Shown here: positions 1 to 8,529 of the stretch, in pieces
Layout: the number at the start of each line of letters is the position of its first letter
How positions within the stretch are numbered: position 1 is the stretch's first letter
NCBI GenBank assembly: GCA_035528395.1
Contig: DATKYR010000302.1
Location: 29,390 to 93,389, forward strand
Direction: 5' to 3'
Source: NIOZ-UU13 sp035528395
GTDB lineage: Bacteria > Planctomycetota > Phycisphaerae > Sedimentisphaerales > Anaerobacaceae
DNA: 64,000 bases
The notes under the pieces: model-generated
What the model was told of the DNA's origin: nothing
The model's input: the letters and a program-made list of their open reading frames with translations, nothing else
Databases searched by the model: none
Position numbers and translations under genes: made by a program

Positions 1-1126
1 TCTCCCGGGCCGCCCCGTAGTTCGCCAGTGCAGCCCCGATCTGCGTATTGTCAAGCGGTACGGATGACAAAAAGATACGGGTGCCGTTCAGGAAGAAGTC
101 GCGGCCGTCGATCCAGAACTCGCGGAACCCGAAGCGCACGGGATGGCCGGCATCGAGCACCCTGCCGCCGGCATCCAGCAGTGAAAGATTGAGGTTGTAT
201 GTGTTCTGTGGGGTATGGACATCCCAGAGTCTCTCGGGCTTCCAGCTCTTGGTAAATTCGATTCGGCCATCCTTGAGGTCGCTCCCTTTGAAGGCCTTGC
301 TCGTGAATTCACGGACACTGCGGCCATTGTCCGTGATCCGGGCACGAAGAGTGTACTGTGCATCCGCGGCGAGGCCGTCCAGCGCAACGCCGAACGTGAA
401 GTCCCATTTGCGCACCGACGTGTCCACTTTAACGTCGGCGATGCGCGCACCTATAGGCGTGCTTACGAGGTACACGTCGCCACACAGGCCGCGGCGCGCC
501 ACTGAGCCCTTTACCTCTCTGGCCGAGGCGGTGTCGCTGTATGAAAGCATGACGCCCTTCAGCGGCATAGCTACGACAAACATGCTGAGAACATGCGTGG
601 CGCCCGGATGGCAGACGGCCGTGATGTCGAGCTCGCCACCCGGGAAGACAATAGCTCCCACGTCCCGACCATCCAAGTAGACGGTCGCGTAGGAGTTCAG
701 GTACTCCGCATGGATGGTGATACGCTGGCCGACCCATTCGGCGGGAATGGTGATCTCCCGCTGGTACCAGGCCGAGGTAATGCTGCGCAAATTCCGGTCC
801 TTCCAGTCCGGATGGGCGTGGACTGTCTGGCAGTCTTTCTGCATATAATCGGTGATTCCGGGCCAGCTCCCCGGGACCTTGAAGTAGCCCCAACTGCCGG
901 CGGGCACGGCGTTTGTGTGCTCGTCGGCCGGCTGCCAGCGCCACAGGCCATTGATGCATATCCGCTCGCGCGTGGGTGTTGTCTCCCGATACGCTTTCTC
1001 AACATCCCAAACAGCCCTTACACCTTCGGGCAAACGTACCGCAGCCCCACCCTGGCACACACCCGGCACGATAAACGCAGCGATACATACGATGATGACG
1101 AACGATTGCTGTAGTAAGGATTTCAT
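1..1126 (-). CDS. Glycoside hydrolase family 2 protein, N-terminal part (runs off left edge)
   Basis: An open frame of 375 codons starts with ATG at 1126 and continues past position 1, so the 3' part is outside the window. It opens with a hydrophobic signal peptide (MKSLLQQSFVIIVCIAAFIV). Next comes a jelly-roll-like sugar-binding region (WYQREITIP, then LNSYATVYLDGRDVG), an Ig-like middle, and the family 2 signature FGFREFWIDGRDFFLNGTR that precedes the catalytic TIM barrel. The barrel and its acid/base residues are not visible. GAGG about 10 bases upstream (1137-1140) supports the start. Family 2 enzymes remove beta-galactosyl, beta-mannosyl or beta-glucuronosyl residues; which substrate applies cannot be told. 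It is probably exported and used in polysaccharide breakdown. Competing frames in this GC-rich stretch are shadows. Confidence 0.85.
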   Translation of the reverse strand, partial: MKSLLQQSFVIIVCIAAFIVPGVCQGGAAVRLPEGVRAVWDVEKAYRETTPTRERICINGLWRWQPADEHTNAVPAGSWGYFKVPGSWPGITDYMQKDCQTVHAHPDWKDRNLRSITSAWYQREITIPAEWVGQRITIHAEYLNSYATVYLDGRDVGAIVFPGGELDITAVCHPGATHVLSMFVVAMPLKGVMLSYSDTASAREVKGSVARRGLCGDVYLVSTPIGARIADVKVDTSVRKWDFTFGVALDGLAADAQYTLRARITDNGRSVREFTSKAFKGSDLKDGRIEFTKSWKPERLWDVHTPQNTYNLNLSLLDAGGRVLDAGHPVRFGFREFWIDGRDFFLNGTRIFLSSVPLDNTQIGAALANYGAARE

Positions 1127-1287
1127 TTCACCTATTCCTCGGAAATCGAGCTATAATCCCGGCAAGCACTCATGGGCATTTTGAATATATTGGCCGAGAG
1201 AAACTATGTAACCGGAGCCTCGCAAGTTGGTTACAATGCGTGGTTGTTTGATTAAAACCACAATAACTTTTATTACAGGAGACTCTC

Positions 1288-1377
1288 ATGGAAAAGTATA
1301 TTGGATTTAACATAAATAGCAAGAAAACAGTAGCATATGTTAGAACAAAAGGGCGAGAAAGACAGATACACAACTAA
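1288..1377 (+). pseudogene. IS110-like transposase N-terminal remnant
   Basis: ATG at 1288 after AGGAG (1277-1281) opens a 29-codon frame beginning MEKYIGFNINSKKTVAYV, which resembles the first beta-strand and DEDD-type start of IS110-family transposases. The canonical Asp of the first strand is Asn here. The frame ends at 1375-1377; a one-base shift near 1357 would continue it as KDRYTTKGVYVVV, suggesting a frameshifted remnant. The rest of 1127-1537 shows no gene. The family call comes from memory of similar starts and is tentative. Confidence 0.4.
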
Positions 1378-1537
1378 GGGCGTTTATGTGGTCGTTTCTT
1401 CCCTCTCCAGAAAATCTCTCCCCACCCATCTACAGAAGAATTGATGATTCTTCAAATCGCTGTCCCCCAACCGATGTTGGCAAGACAGGCCGCCTACACA
1501 CTTGCAGTCTAACACTTACAGTATCCGATGCAGAGCC

Positions 1538-4012
1538 TTATTCATTGGATTTGAATCCAAAGGCGCGAATCGGATTTGTCTCAGTAATCATCCGAATTGC
1601 CGCATCGTCAACGCCGCTGTTCCTGAGCTTCGGGATGAAAGTCTCGATGAGGTAGGTATAAGGCATTTGCGTTCCGCCGTTTTGCTCTCCCGGCTGATAC
1701 CAACCCGCATCATGTGAAAGCAATATCCGGTCCCCATAGCCGGCGGCGAGCAGCTCCTTGATAGCGGTTATGAACGTCGAGTCCTGCCCGGGATTCCAGC
1801 CTAAGGAATCGAACTCAATGAAGACCCCTCGGGCCGCTAATTGGCGTTGCAAACTGCGGTTGCTCTCATTCTGGGCGTGTACCCAGATTAAGCGGATAGC
1901 CGGACTGATTGACTCTAAGATATCGGCTTGTCTCGCAGCATTGCTGCCTATCGGCGTGTGACTGGCTATCGCCGCGCCCGTCTCGCTTGCCGCGCGTCCG
2001 GCGGCCCGAAGGAACTTCTCCTCCAGCGCCGTCATAGGGCCGTTGCCGGTTGCTGTCTTAATAAAGCCGGCCTTGATGTCCGTGCCATCTATCCCCTCAC
2101 GAATCTCGTTAATAAAGAGCGTCGTCAATTCATCCTCGCTCATGTTCCGATGCTCTGCCGGCGCAAAATTCGCGCGCCCATAAACACCCGTCGGCACCAC
2201 CACCGGTAATCCCGAAGCCTCGGCCACCTGGGCGATAATGGACACGTTTCGCCCCACGCCGATACTGCTGCACTCGATAAGAACGCCAACTCCCTTCTGC
2301 CGCGCCTCCTCCAACAGCGGCCCCATAACACGCACAACATCCGCCGGCTCCGCCTGTCCATAAGTTCGCGTTGCCGGCCCTCTAAGGTCGGTAAAGATAT
2401 GTTCATGAGGTAATATGATGCCAAGTCCCTCGGCTGCAACCGGCCCATCAGTCGTAGCAAACCGCCATGAGTAATCGGACTTGCTGGCCTCTGCCGTACC
2501 CCCGTATGCGCCCATGTTAATCCGGCCGCCATTGGGTGCCGGTTCATCACCGATGGGCGTGTTCGGATCACCCGTATCAATACACGGACTCGTAACATCA
2601 TCCATCACCCAGCTCTCACTGACCGGGTTCCACCGACCGTATTGGGATTTCAAATGGTAATCACCATCCACCCAAACTGCGTTTGGATCATTTGGCTCTA
2701 CAACAATGATCGGATCATTGGCATCGGCCCAATAACCAGGATTTGCAAACAACGGGTCAACCTCAATGTTACCTTCGCCGGGCCAGCCCCCTTGAATATT
2801 GCTGTATGTTATCATGACAGTCGAATCATCATTGTTCGATATCTCGTTTCCGCCGTTAAAGAGTATACAGTTTGCGAGGAAGAGATCAGTCTGTTCCCCG
2901 TCCCCCTCCCGGCAACACAAGGCTCGTCCTCTGTTAGCCTGGTTATATGTAAATATGCAGTTGTTCAACACTATGTGCACATCGGCCGAGTCGATCCCGC
3001 CACCAATGTCAGCCTGATTGCCACAGAAGAGACTGTTGGTGATTGTGATTTTAGCCGTATCAAAGCAGCGATACGCAGCTATTGCACCACCCATCCTGAA
3101 ATCTCCTGGACCAGCTACATTGGCAATGAACACACAATCAATCAGAAGATCATTACTATCTTCGGTGCGTATTGCCCCGCCGTAGGTCCCGATCGTCCCG
3201 CTGAAGGAGACGGCGATGCCGTGAGCGATATTCTTGGAGAAGTTGCATTCACTAAAATAAGAACTGCTCATAATGCTGGCAATTGCTCCTCCTGCTCCCG
3301 CCTCGTTAAGGCTAAATGTGCAGCCATGCAAGTGCGGTGTGCCATCCACGATATATAAGGCTCCACCAATAAAGTAGGCAGAGTTCTTCTCAAACCTGCA
3401 ATCAATCAAGGTCGGGCCCCCGGCCTCGATCAAAATACCGCCCCCGTTTTGTTCGTCTAAGCAGGATTGGCCCCAGTCAGGGCAGTGAGCGTAGCTACCG
3501 GTAACAACGAATCCCTCAAGAACGGCTGTTTTATCAGTCTCACTGCCGGTTACAACGTGGAAGCTGTTCTCAGCCCTGGTAGGTTCAAAACGTAACTCCC
3601 ATAGGTCGTTCACGTCCACATCATTGCCTTCAAGGTCACCGCTCAGAATCGTTTCATATAATTCGATATCTCTAATGTCAGGCTCTACACCAACTCCAGC
3701 AAAACCACCTTTAAGAACCACATCATTAATGAGCTGGAGTGTTGCCTTCCGGTCACCATGTGTAATTCCGGTTCCCTGGTCCGGCTTGTAAATGCCCTGA
3801 GCAACTCTGATTTCGACTGGCTTTTCTGCAGTCTCCGCATCGGCCAGGGCATCCTGAAGATAGACGTAGGCATTGGCCCAGCTCGTTCCGTCGTTGGCAC
3901 CTGCGGCATCATCGTCCACGTAGATGGTTTTTCCCATTGCAGCTATACACAGTATCGCCGGTAAGAGTACTGACATTGTTAGATATGTCGTTCGCTTTGT
4001 CATCTGAGACAT
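1538..4012 (-). CDS. Secreted parallel beta-helix protein fused to a phosphotriesterase-family domain
   Basis: An 824-residue protein. The ATG at 4012 is chosen because AGGAGG (4021-4026) sits 8 bases upstream; an ATG at 4018 is too close. After a signal peptide and KTIYVDDDA come about 480 residues of right-handed beta-helix repeats (GGGILIEAGGPTLIDCRF, GGALYIVDGTPHLHGC), ending in SPCIDTGDPN and GGRINMGAYGGTAEA, as in many planctomycete surface beta-helix proteins. Residues about 514-824 form a complete phosphotriesterase/lactonase-type amidohydrolase domain. The expected metal ligands are visible: HEH near 536-538, a Lys in GFIKTAT near 652, His in ASHTP near 685, His in WVHAQ near 712, and Asp in LSHDAGW near 768. 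An exported metal-dependent esterase or lactonase tethered to a polysaccharide-binding helix is inferred. The fusion is unusual. Confidence 0.85.
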   Translation of the reverse strand: MSQMTKRTTYLTMSVLLPAILCIAAMGKTIYVDDDAAGANDGTSWANAYVYLQDALADAETAEKPVEIRVAQGIYKPDQGTGITHGDRKATLQLINDVVLKGGFAGVGVEPDIRDIELYETILSGDLEGNDVDVNDLWELRFEPTRAENSFHVVTGSETDKTAVLEGFVVTGSYAHCPDWGQSCLDEQNGGGILIEAGGPTLIDCRFEKNSAYFIGGALYIVDGTPHLHGCTFSLNEAGAGGAIASIMSSSYFSECNFSKNIAHGIAVSFSGTIGTYGGAIRTEDSNDLLIDCVFIANVAGPGDFRMGGAIAAYRCFDTAKITITNSLFCGNQADIGGGIDSADVHIVLNNCIFTYNQANRGRALCCREGDGEQTDLFLANCILFNGGNEISNNDDSTVMITYSNIQGGWPGEGNIEVDPLFANPGYWADANDPIIVVEPNDPNAVWVDGDYHLKSQYGRWNPVSESWVMDDVTSPCIDTGDPNTPIGDEPAPNGGRINMGAYGGTAEASKSDYSWRFATTDGPVAAEGLGIILPHEHIFTDLRGPATRTYGQAEPADVVRVMGPLLEEARQKGVGVLIECSSIGVGRNVSIIAQVAEASGLPVVVPTGVYGRANFAPAEHRNMSEDELTTLFINEIREGIDGTDIKAGFIKTATGNGPMTALEEKFLRAAGRAASETGAAIASHTPIGSNAARQADILESISPAIRLIWVHAQNESNRSLQRQLAARGVFIEFDSLGWNPGQDSTFITAIKELLAAGYGDRILLSHDAGWYQPGEQNGGTQMPYTYLIETFIPKLRNSGVDDAAIRMITETNPIRAFGFKSNE

Positions 4013-4464
4013 AGTCATATCCTCCTGATATGGTTTTATATTAATCCCAATATACCAAATCATTGTCGCCGAAACAAGAGAATACGGGGCGTTTCAAGGG
4101 ATTTGTTCAGAGAACACCTTTGAGACGAGCTTAGAAGACGCTTGTCACTTACTCCACTTCTGAAATTTTTTTGGGCCGGTCCCACCGGCTTATCAAGCCG
4201 AGTGCGCGCGCACCAAACACCCCGAAATGGGGCTGTTTTCGGCACCTGCCTGATTCTCGGCCAGTTGTAATAAATATTCGACAATATTAGTGTGACCTCA
4301 ATTTCCAGAAAACACAGACAGGATGACCTGTTCGGCGTATATCATTTTGAAAAGTAGTAAGCTGCAATCTGTCGTAGAATCTAAATGTGTGGAAGAACGA
4401 AAGGTGAAAGTGACGGATTATTTTAGACACGGACCCGGCTTTTATGAGATGCTGATTATTCTGT
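4013..4464. other. Intergenic region, no gene seen
   Basis: About 450 bases between the beta-helix gene start and the end of the pseudopilin operon. AGGAGG at 4021-4026 is the ribosome-binding site of the beta-helix gene, so its promoter should lie just to the right. A small hairpin (CCCC-gaaat-GGGG, near 4225) is present. No convincing coding frame, RNA gene or strong terminator was found. Confidence 0.5.
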
Positions 4465-4848
4465 TCATAGCCTGATTTTGTATTTGTCATCGCCTCTGAA
4501 AGTTCGCCTGCCACGGCTGCACGATACATTTATTTGTGCTTGCGGCTCTTTGTCTGTTGGGAGCCCTCTTATAGTAACAATCAGGCTTGAAGCGCGAATA
4601 TTCATCTTACTAACATCCAATTCTACAGCCTTTTCAAAGGTTTCTTTATTGTTATTCCGGATATTTCGTTTTGCCCACGCTAAGCCGCTCGTTATCAGGT
4701 TCCGTTTACACGCCTCAAGATAAGCAGTATCCGCTTGAAACAACATAGTGTTCGCACCGCTCGTTAAAACGTGCATTTCGAGTCCTATTATGGCCATCGC
4801 CGTTATAACAAGTACCAGCGCAAAACCTTTTTGCCTTGGTTTTTTCAT
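4465..4848 (-). CDS. Pseudopilin-like minor protein (last gene of secretion operon)
   Basis: A 127-residue protein from ATG 4848, 17 bases after the stop of the preceding gene. A longer reading would overlap that gene by about 50 bases. The N-terminus is a basic stretch, then KGFALVLVITAMAIIGLEM: a Gly-Phe prepilin-peptidase-like junction followed by one hydrophobic helix, but without the usual Glu at mature position 5. The rest (ACKRNLITSGLAWAKRNI, later strand-like segments) has the length of a truncated minor pilin. Its position as the last gene after two pseudopilins suggests a GspK/PilX-like tip or initiation role, but no GspK sequence feature is clear. Inner-membrane insertion followed by extraction into a pseudopilus is inferred. 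Confidence 0.6.
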   Translation of the reverse strand: MKKPRQKGFALVLVITAMAIIGLEMHVLTSGANTMLFQADTAYLEACKRNLITSGLAWAKRNIRNNNKETFEKAVELDVSKMNIRASSLIVTIRGLPTDKEPQAQINVSCSRGRRTFRGDDKYKIRL

Positions 4849-4865
4849 CTTTGATTCAGAACCCT

Positions 4866-5417
4866 TCAAAAAGCACCCACAAAATACAGATGTGAATTGG
4901 CCATTTTCTTCTCCCAATGTTCTCCTCGAATCTTATGCTCTATATGAGTCTTGACCTCCACTGCACCCAGCAACGCTGGGTTCCGATCAAAACCCGCCGT
5001 TGGCGGGCCGTCCCGGTCTTTTCGCCAGACTTGCCATTCCACTTTTGCGTGCGGCACCGACCAGACCGTTTGTCCTAAAGAATTGCTCTGCTGATTGTCC
5101 GTTAGCTTATGTCTGAGCACCTTCTCATCTTTTAATTGATAGCAAATCATACCCTCTGCCAGCTCAATCAAAAGCAGTTTGTCACCGGTAGTATATTCAC
5201 CAAACGATTCCGGCAGTCCCTTTGCCTTGTCAATGTCCTTCTGCATTTGCTCTAACATACTTAGCAGACTTGCATTCTCCTGCACGACTTGATATGACCG
5301 CGGAATATCCTTTATAAGCGTTCTAAAAAGGTCGTTAAGAACAAGCATCATAAATGGAAGAACAATTACTACTATCAATACTTCTATTAAAGTAAAGCCT
5401 TTGCGCATATCTATCAT
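4866..5417 (-). CDS. Type II secretion pseudopilin (GspJ/H-like)
   Basis: 183 residues. The classical class III leader and cleavage site are present: MIDMRKG|FTLIEVLIVVIV, with Phe at +1 and Glu at +5 and a 20-residue hydrophobic helix. A soluble domain follows with a coiled-coil-like spine (QENASLLSMLEQMQKDIDKA), as in minor pseudopilins of the J type. The ATG at 5417 overlaps the TGA of the upstream pseudopilin gene by four bases (ATGA), so translation is probably coupled. It should be processed by a prepilin peptidase not encoded here. Assignment to J rather than H is uncertain because the variable C-terminal half has no motif I can pin down. Confidence 0.8.
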   Translation of the reverse strand: MIDMRKGFTLIEVLIVVIVLPFMMLVLNDLFRTLIKDIPRSYQVVQENASLLSMLEQMQKDIDKAKGLPESFGEYTTGDKLLLIELAEGMICYQLKDEKVLRHKLTDNQQSNSLGQTVWSVPHAKVEWQVWRKDRDGPPTAGFDRNPALLGAVEVKTHIEHKIRGEHWEKKMANSHLYFVGAF

Positions 5418-5806
5418 TCCCCTTTGGCCAAGGACCCGTCTGCTAAAACATATCTGGCCAACTGAACTTTTACTTCCTTACTAAAGCTCATGCCGTTTGC
5501 TGTTACCTCAACAAATGTCATTGCCTGCCATTGACCGGTCCCCGCCGACTTTTTGATATTAACACCAAGCTTGGGCCAAAGCCGCTTAAAGTCTTCATCC
5601 GGGATTGGTTTGCCCGTTATGGTTATACTGTCAAGCTCGGCCTGTGCCGCCGCTATACATTGCTGCCTTACTAACTGATAGCGATTGAACTTTGCGAATC
5701 CATATAATGACAATGCCAGCCCGACCAAAAGAATTCCTAAAATGGACGATGCGACCACGATTTCAGTTATGAAGAAACCACTGTATTTTTTGCTTTTAAC
5801 AGACAC
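5414..5806 (-). CDS. Type II secretion pseudopilin (GspI-like)
   Basis: 130 residues. The leader MSVKSKKYSG precedes FFITEIVVASSILGILLVG: Gly at -1, Phe at +1 and the conserved Glu at +5, although FFIT replaces the common FTLI. The small size, a single helix and a compact C-terminal strand-rich domain fit GspI/PilV-type minor pseudopilins, which sit at the pseudopilus tip with J and K. It lies 22 bases downstream of the gene for the second GspF-like protein and overlaps the next pseudopilin gene by ATGA, so all three pilin-like genes are probably co-translated. Exact subfamily is inferred from order and size. Confidence 0.75.
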   Translation of the reverse strand: MSVKSKKYSGFFITEIVVASSILGILLVGLALSLYGFAKFNRYQLVRQQCIAAAQAELDSITITGKPIPDEDFKRLWPKLGVNIKKSAGTGQWQAMTFVEVTANGMSFSKEVKVQLARYVLADGSLAKGE

Positions 5807-5828
5807 AACTTTTCTCCATTTACACTTG

Positions 5829-7280
5829 TTACGGCGTAACTAAATCAGCCAGGCTACGAATAACCATAATACCTGGTGAAAATATCGCATAAGCTACAAA
5901 TCCTACTGTTAATCCCATAATAAGTGTTACACAAGGCCACATTATGAACCTTGCCAGATTGACGTAGTAACTATAGTTTGAGCGGTAGAACGACTCAAGC
6001 GTTTCTAATATAGACAAAGTATTGCCCTGATTAACCTGCTCATCAAAAGCCCACGCTAAGGCAGGGCCTAATTTGCTTTCTCTAACTGCGGTAGCAATAT
6101 TGTCGCCTCGTTTTACTTTTTCCAGCCATTCTTTGAGTCGTTTTCTAAAACAATTGTTTACATCCAGTTCAAGCGTATTCTTGATAGTATCGTCGACTGT
6201 ATAACCTGCATTAAGCGACAGACGCAGAAGCTCAACAACCTGCACCATCGAATAGTTCTTCTCGAACCAGTGCAAAACAGGCAGATGCCATTTAAGAAAG
6301 TCACCAATGCGCGAAAGCAGGTACGGCTTCTGGGGCCGACGAGGCCGAAACTTGACCCGAATCGAAATGGGTACGACCACAAGAATCGTCAATGCAAATG
6401 TCAGCCAGATTAACCACGCAAATTCATACGTCACAAAATTTGTGACCCCAATTAACAACTGAGTGGCAACCGGAAGTCCTGCTTCCCCAATCATTTCTTC
6501 TAACACAGATTTGAACTGTGGGATGACAAACTTCATAACTGACAACAAAATAAAAAGCGTAAAGCCCATTAGTATTACTGGATAAAGGGGGTGAACCGGC
6601 CTGATTATTCTGCGTTCGTCAGCTTTGGTAACCATATCTGCTTCGATTGCACCAATCGCAAGTGGGAGCTGGTCAATGCGCTCGGCAGCAGTTATCATTG
6701 CCACCGCATGACCGGGACATTTTGGATAGCCTTTCTTGATTGACTCACTCAACGAGTAGCCCTGAACCAGCCATTTTTGTATTCTTTGCAGGATTCTTGA
6801 GCGGGTGTCTGTTCGTGAAGCCGCTGCAGATTCTAATGCCATCGGTAATGGTAGATTCTGCCGCATACTCGAACCAATCGTCGAGATAACGTACGTAGCA
6901 GTCGCGTGCCGTGATGTCAGGGTGTAAGCTATAATTAAACTCATAAACAAAATGAAAAATATAAAACCGGCTACGCCCAAAGGGCCAAACGCAACACCCG
7001 CAGTTACTGACAAAAGCAGGAATAAAAAAATTATAAGAATCCATTTTGCAAATATCTGAGGCCATTGTTCAGAGCCGGGCTCACGTTTTGAGATTGATAC
7101 AGCTATAACTGTCGCAAAGAAAATAAGCGGTGCAATTATCATAGCTCCGGAATCTTTTGCAGCTCCGGCAACAAATATTGTAAGGGCTACAAAAGGTGAT
7201 GTAACCAGAGCGATAGCCGGCATCTTAAATCCAAGGTAGATATAAACAGCCAACAATATTATTGCTATAATTACAAGCAT
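5829..7280 (-). CDS. Second GspF/PilC-type inner-membrane protein with extra N-terminal membrane region
   Basis: 483 residues. About 120 N-terminal residues form four or so hydrophobic helices not found in ordinary GspF. Then come two copies of the T2SS-F helical domain: ATYVISTIGSSMRQNLPLPMALES ... and MVQVVELLRLSLNAG ..., each with the typical pattern of an amphipathic start, a Gly-containing turn and a hydrophobic hairpin (FVIPQFKSVLEEM). GspF/PilC proteins couple the cytoplasmic ATPase to pseudopilin movement. The gene starts 3 bases after the stop of the first gspF-like gene and shares its F-domain layout, so it is probably a diverged duplicate. Whether the two form one hetero-oligomer or serve different pilins is unknown. 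Confidence 0.85.
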   Translation of the reverse strand: MLVIIAIILLAVYIYLGFKMPAIALVTSPFVALTIFVAGAAKDSGAMIIAPLIFFATVIAVSISKREPGSEQWPQIFAKWILIIFLFLLLSVTAGVAFGPLGVAGFIFFILFMSLIIAYTLTSRHATATYVISTIGSSMRQNLPLPMALESAAASRTDTRSRILQRIQKWLVQGYSLSESIKKGYPKCPGHAVAMITAAERIDQLPLAIGAIEADMVTKADERRIIRPVHPLYPVILMGFTLFILLSVMKFVIPQFKSVLEEMIGEAGLPVATQLLIGVTNFVTYEFAWLIWLTFALTILVVVPISIRVKFRPRRPQKPYLLSRIGDFLKWHLPVLHWFEKNYSMVQVVELLRLSLNAGYTVDDTIKNTLELDVNNCFRKRLKEWLEKVKRGDNIATAVRESKLGPALAWAFDEQVNQGNTLSILETLESFYRSNYSYYVNLARFIMWPCVTLIMGLTVGFVAYAIFSPGIMVIRSLADLVTP

Positions 7281-7283
7281 ATC

Positions 7284-8483
7284 CTATCCAGCACCTAAAC
7301 TCGTAATAACTTGTATCATCGGTAAAAACATTGCAAGGACAGCCGACGCAATAAAACCTCCCACCACAATTAGCATAATTGGTAACAGAACCGCCTGCAA
7401 TCTTGCCTGGCCGCATCGTGCCTGCTCTGAGTACATCTGGCCCAGGCTGTAGAGATTATCCTGCAGCTCATTGCGCTGCGTGCCTAATTGAATCGAATAC
7501 AAAAACAGCCTCGGTATCGTCTTGCAAAACTGTCCCGCTTCTAAAATATTGGCTCCCTGCTCGATTTGGCCTGCAAGGGCCTCGCATTCCAGAATAAGTT
7601 TTTCGCTTCCTGTCGCACCTGAGCTTAATCTCAAAGACGCCGGCATATCACAGCCGGCCGCGACCATCATTGCCATCGCCTCAGCCATCCTGCCGAGCAC
7701 GCTGCTATGATAAACTCTGCCGATAACGGGAATTTTTAAGAACACCGACTCTTTGAATCTGCGTCCTGCTGCAGATGTCGAAAGTACCGCGAGCCCAACA
7801 AGTATCGCTGCTATAAGAAGTCCTACTGCTATCCAGAAAGGCACCACATTCTTGGTTATACTGAAAAATAACAAAGTAATAGGTGGCAGGCGTCCACTAA
7901 CCATTTCCTCAAGCACCGGTTTGAACTGTGGGATTATAAGCAGGAACATTGCTGTTATAACGACCGCACCCAGGACCAGAATAACCGCAGGATAACTCAT
8001 TGCCTCAAAAATTATTCTCCTGGTTCGACCGGCCAGCTCCAGATGCCTGTTCAGGCTCGTCAGCATCTCGCTCAATCTGCCTGTTTCCACTCCTGCTTTT
8101 AATATTCGGCCGTACAAAGGTGGAAAACGCTTCTGTCTCTTTTCAAATGCTTCCTCGATTTTGACACCTGCCTCGAGTTCACCCGCGATATCATCAATGA
8201 GCTTGCGCATCGATTTCGAGCCAACATCATTTGAAAGCTCTCGCAGGCCTTTCTCCAGAGGAATGCCGGCTTTGGTTATGGAAGCCAATTGCTGATTGAA
8301 AAGCATAAACTGATTTCTGCCGATGGCCGTCTTGGGCTTTTTGGGTTTGGCCTTGTCGATGGAATTTACAGAAAGCTGCATCTGTTTGAGCTGTTCGCCC
8401 GCCTCTTCACGGCTGCCGGCCTCAATCGTGCCTTTCATCAGCCTGCCTGCCGGCGTCAGTGCATTATATTCGAATGTCGCCAT
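7284..8483 (-). CDS. gspF: Type II secretion inner-membrane platform protein GspF
   Basis: 399 residues from ATG 8483 (AGGAAA a few bases upstream; the longer start at 8513 adds MSSAVKRKYK, unlike the family). It begins with the usual GspF opening MATFEYNALTPAGRLMKGTI and EEAGEQLKQM, then QFMLFNQQLASITKAGIPL, the first F domain. The hydrophobic hairpin with the family hallmark LLIIPQFKPVLEEM follows, then the second F domain (LGRMAEAMAMMVAAGCDM) and a final pair of membrane helices. Length is normal for the family. It is the inner-membrane platform of a type II secretion or type IV pilus machine, contacting GspE on the cytoplasmic side. It sits between a secreted-protein gene and the second GspF-type gene. 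Confidence 0.92.
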   Translation of the reverse strand: MATFEYNALTPAGRLMKGTIEAGSREEAGEQLKQMQLSVNSIDKAKPKKPKTAIGRNQFMLFNQQLASITKAGIPLEKGLRELSNDVGSKSMRKLIDDIAGELEAGVKIEEAFEKRQKRFPPLYGRILKAGVETGRLSEMLTSLNRHLELAGRTRRIIFEAMSYPAVILVLGAVVITAMFLLIIPQFKPVLEEMVSGRLPPITLLFFSITKNVVPFWIAVGLLIAAILVGLAVLSTSAAGRRFKESVFLKIPVIGRVYHSSVLGRMAEAMAMMVAAGCDMPASLRLSSGATGSEKLILECEALAGQIEQGANILEAGQFCKTIPRLFLYSIQLGTQRNELQDNLYSLGQMYSEQARCGQARLQAVLLPIMLIVVGGFIASAVLAMFLPMIQVITSLGAG

Positions 8484-8529
8484 TTTATATTTCCTTTTAA
8501 CTGCAGAGGACACAGAGTTATTTTGATTT

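Noticed and set aside
429..959. A 176-codon minus-strand open frame inside the first gene
   Set aside because: It is Arg/His/Gly-rich nonsense in the wrong frame; the GH2 frame ending at 1126 explains the region with signal peptide and family signatures.
2642..3358. A 238-codon plus-strand open frame
   Set aside because: Antisense to the beta-helix repeats of the 1538-4012 gene, with no ribosome-binding site and no motif.
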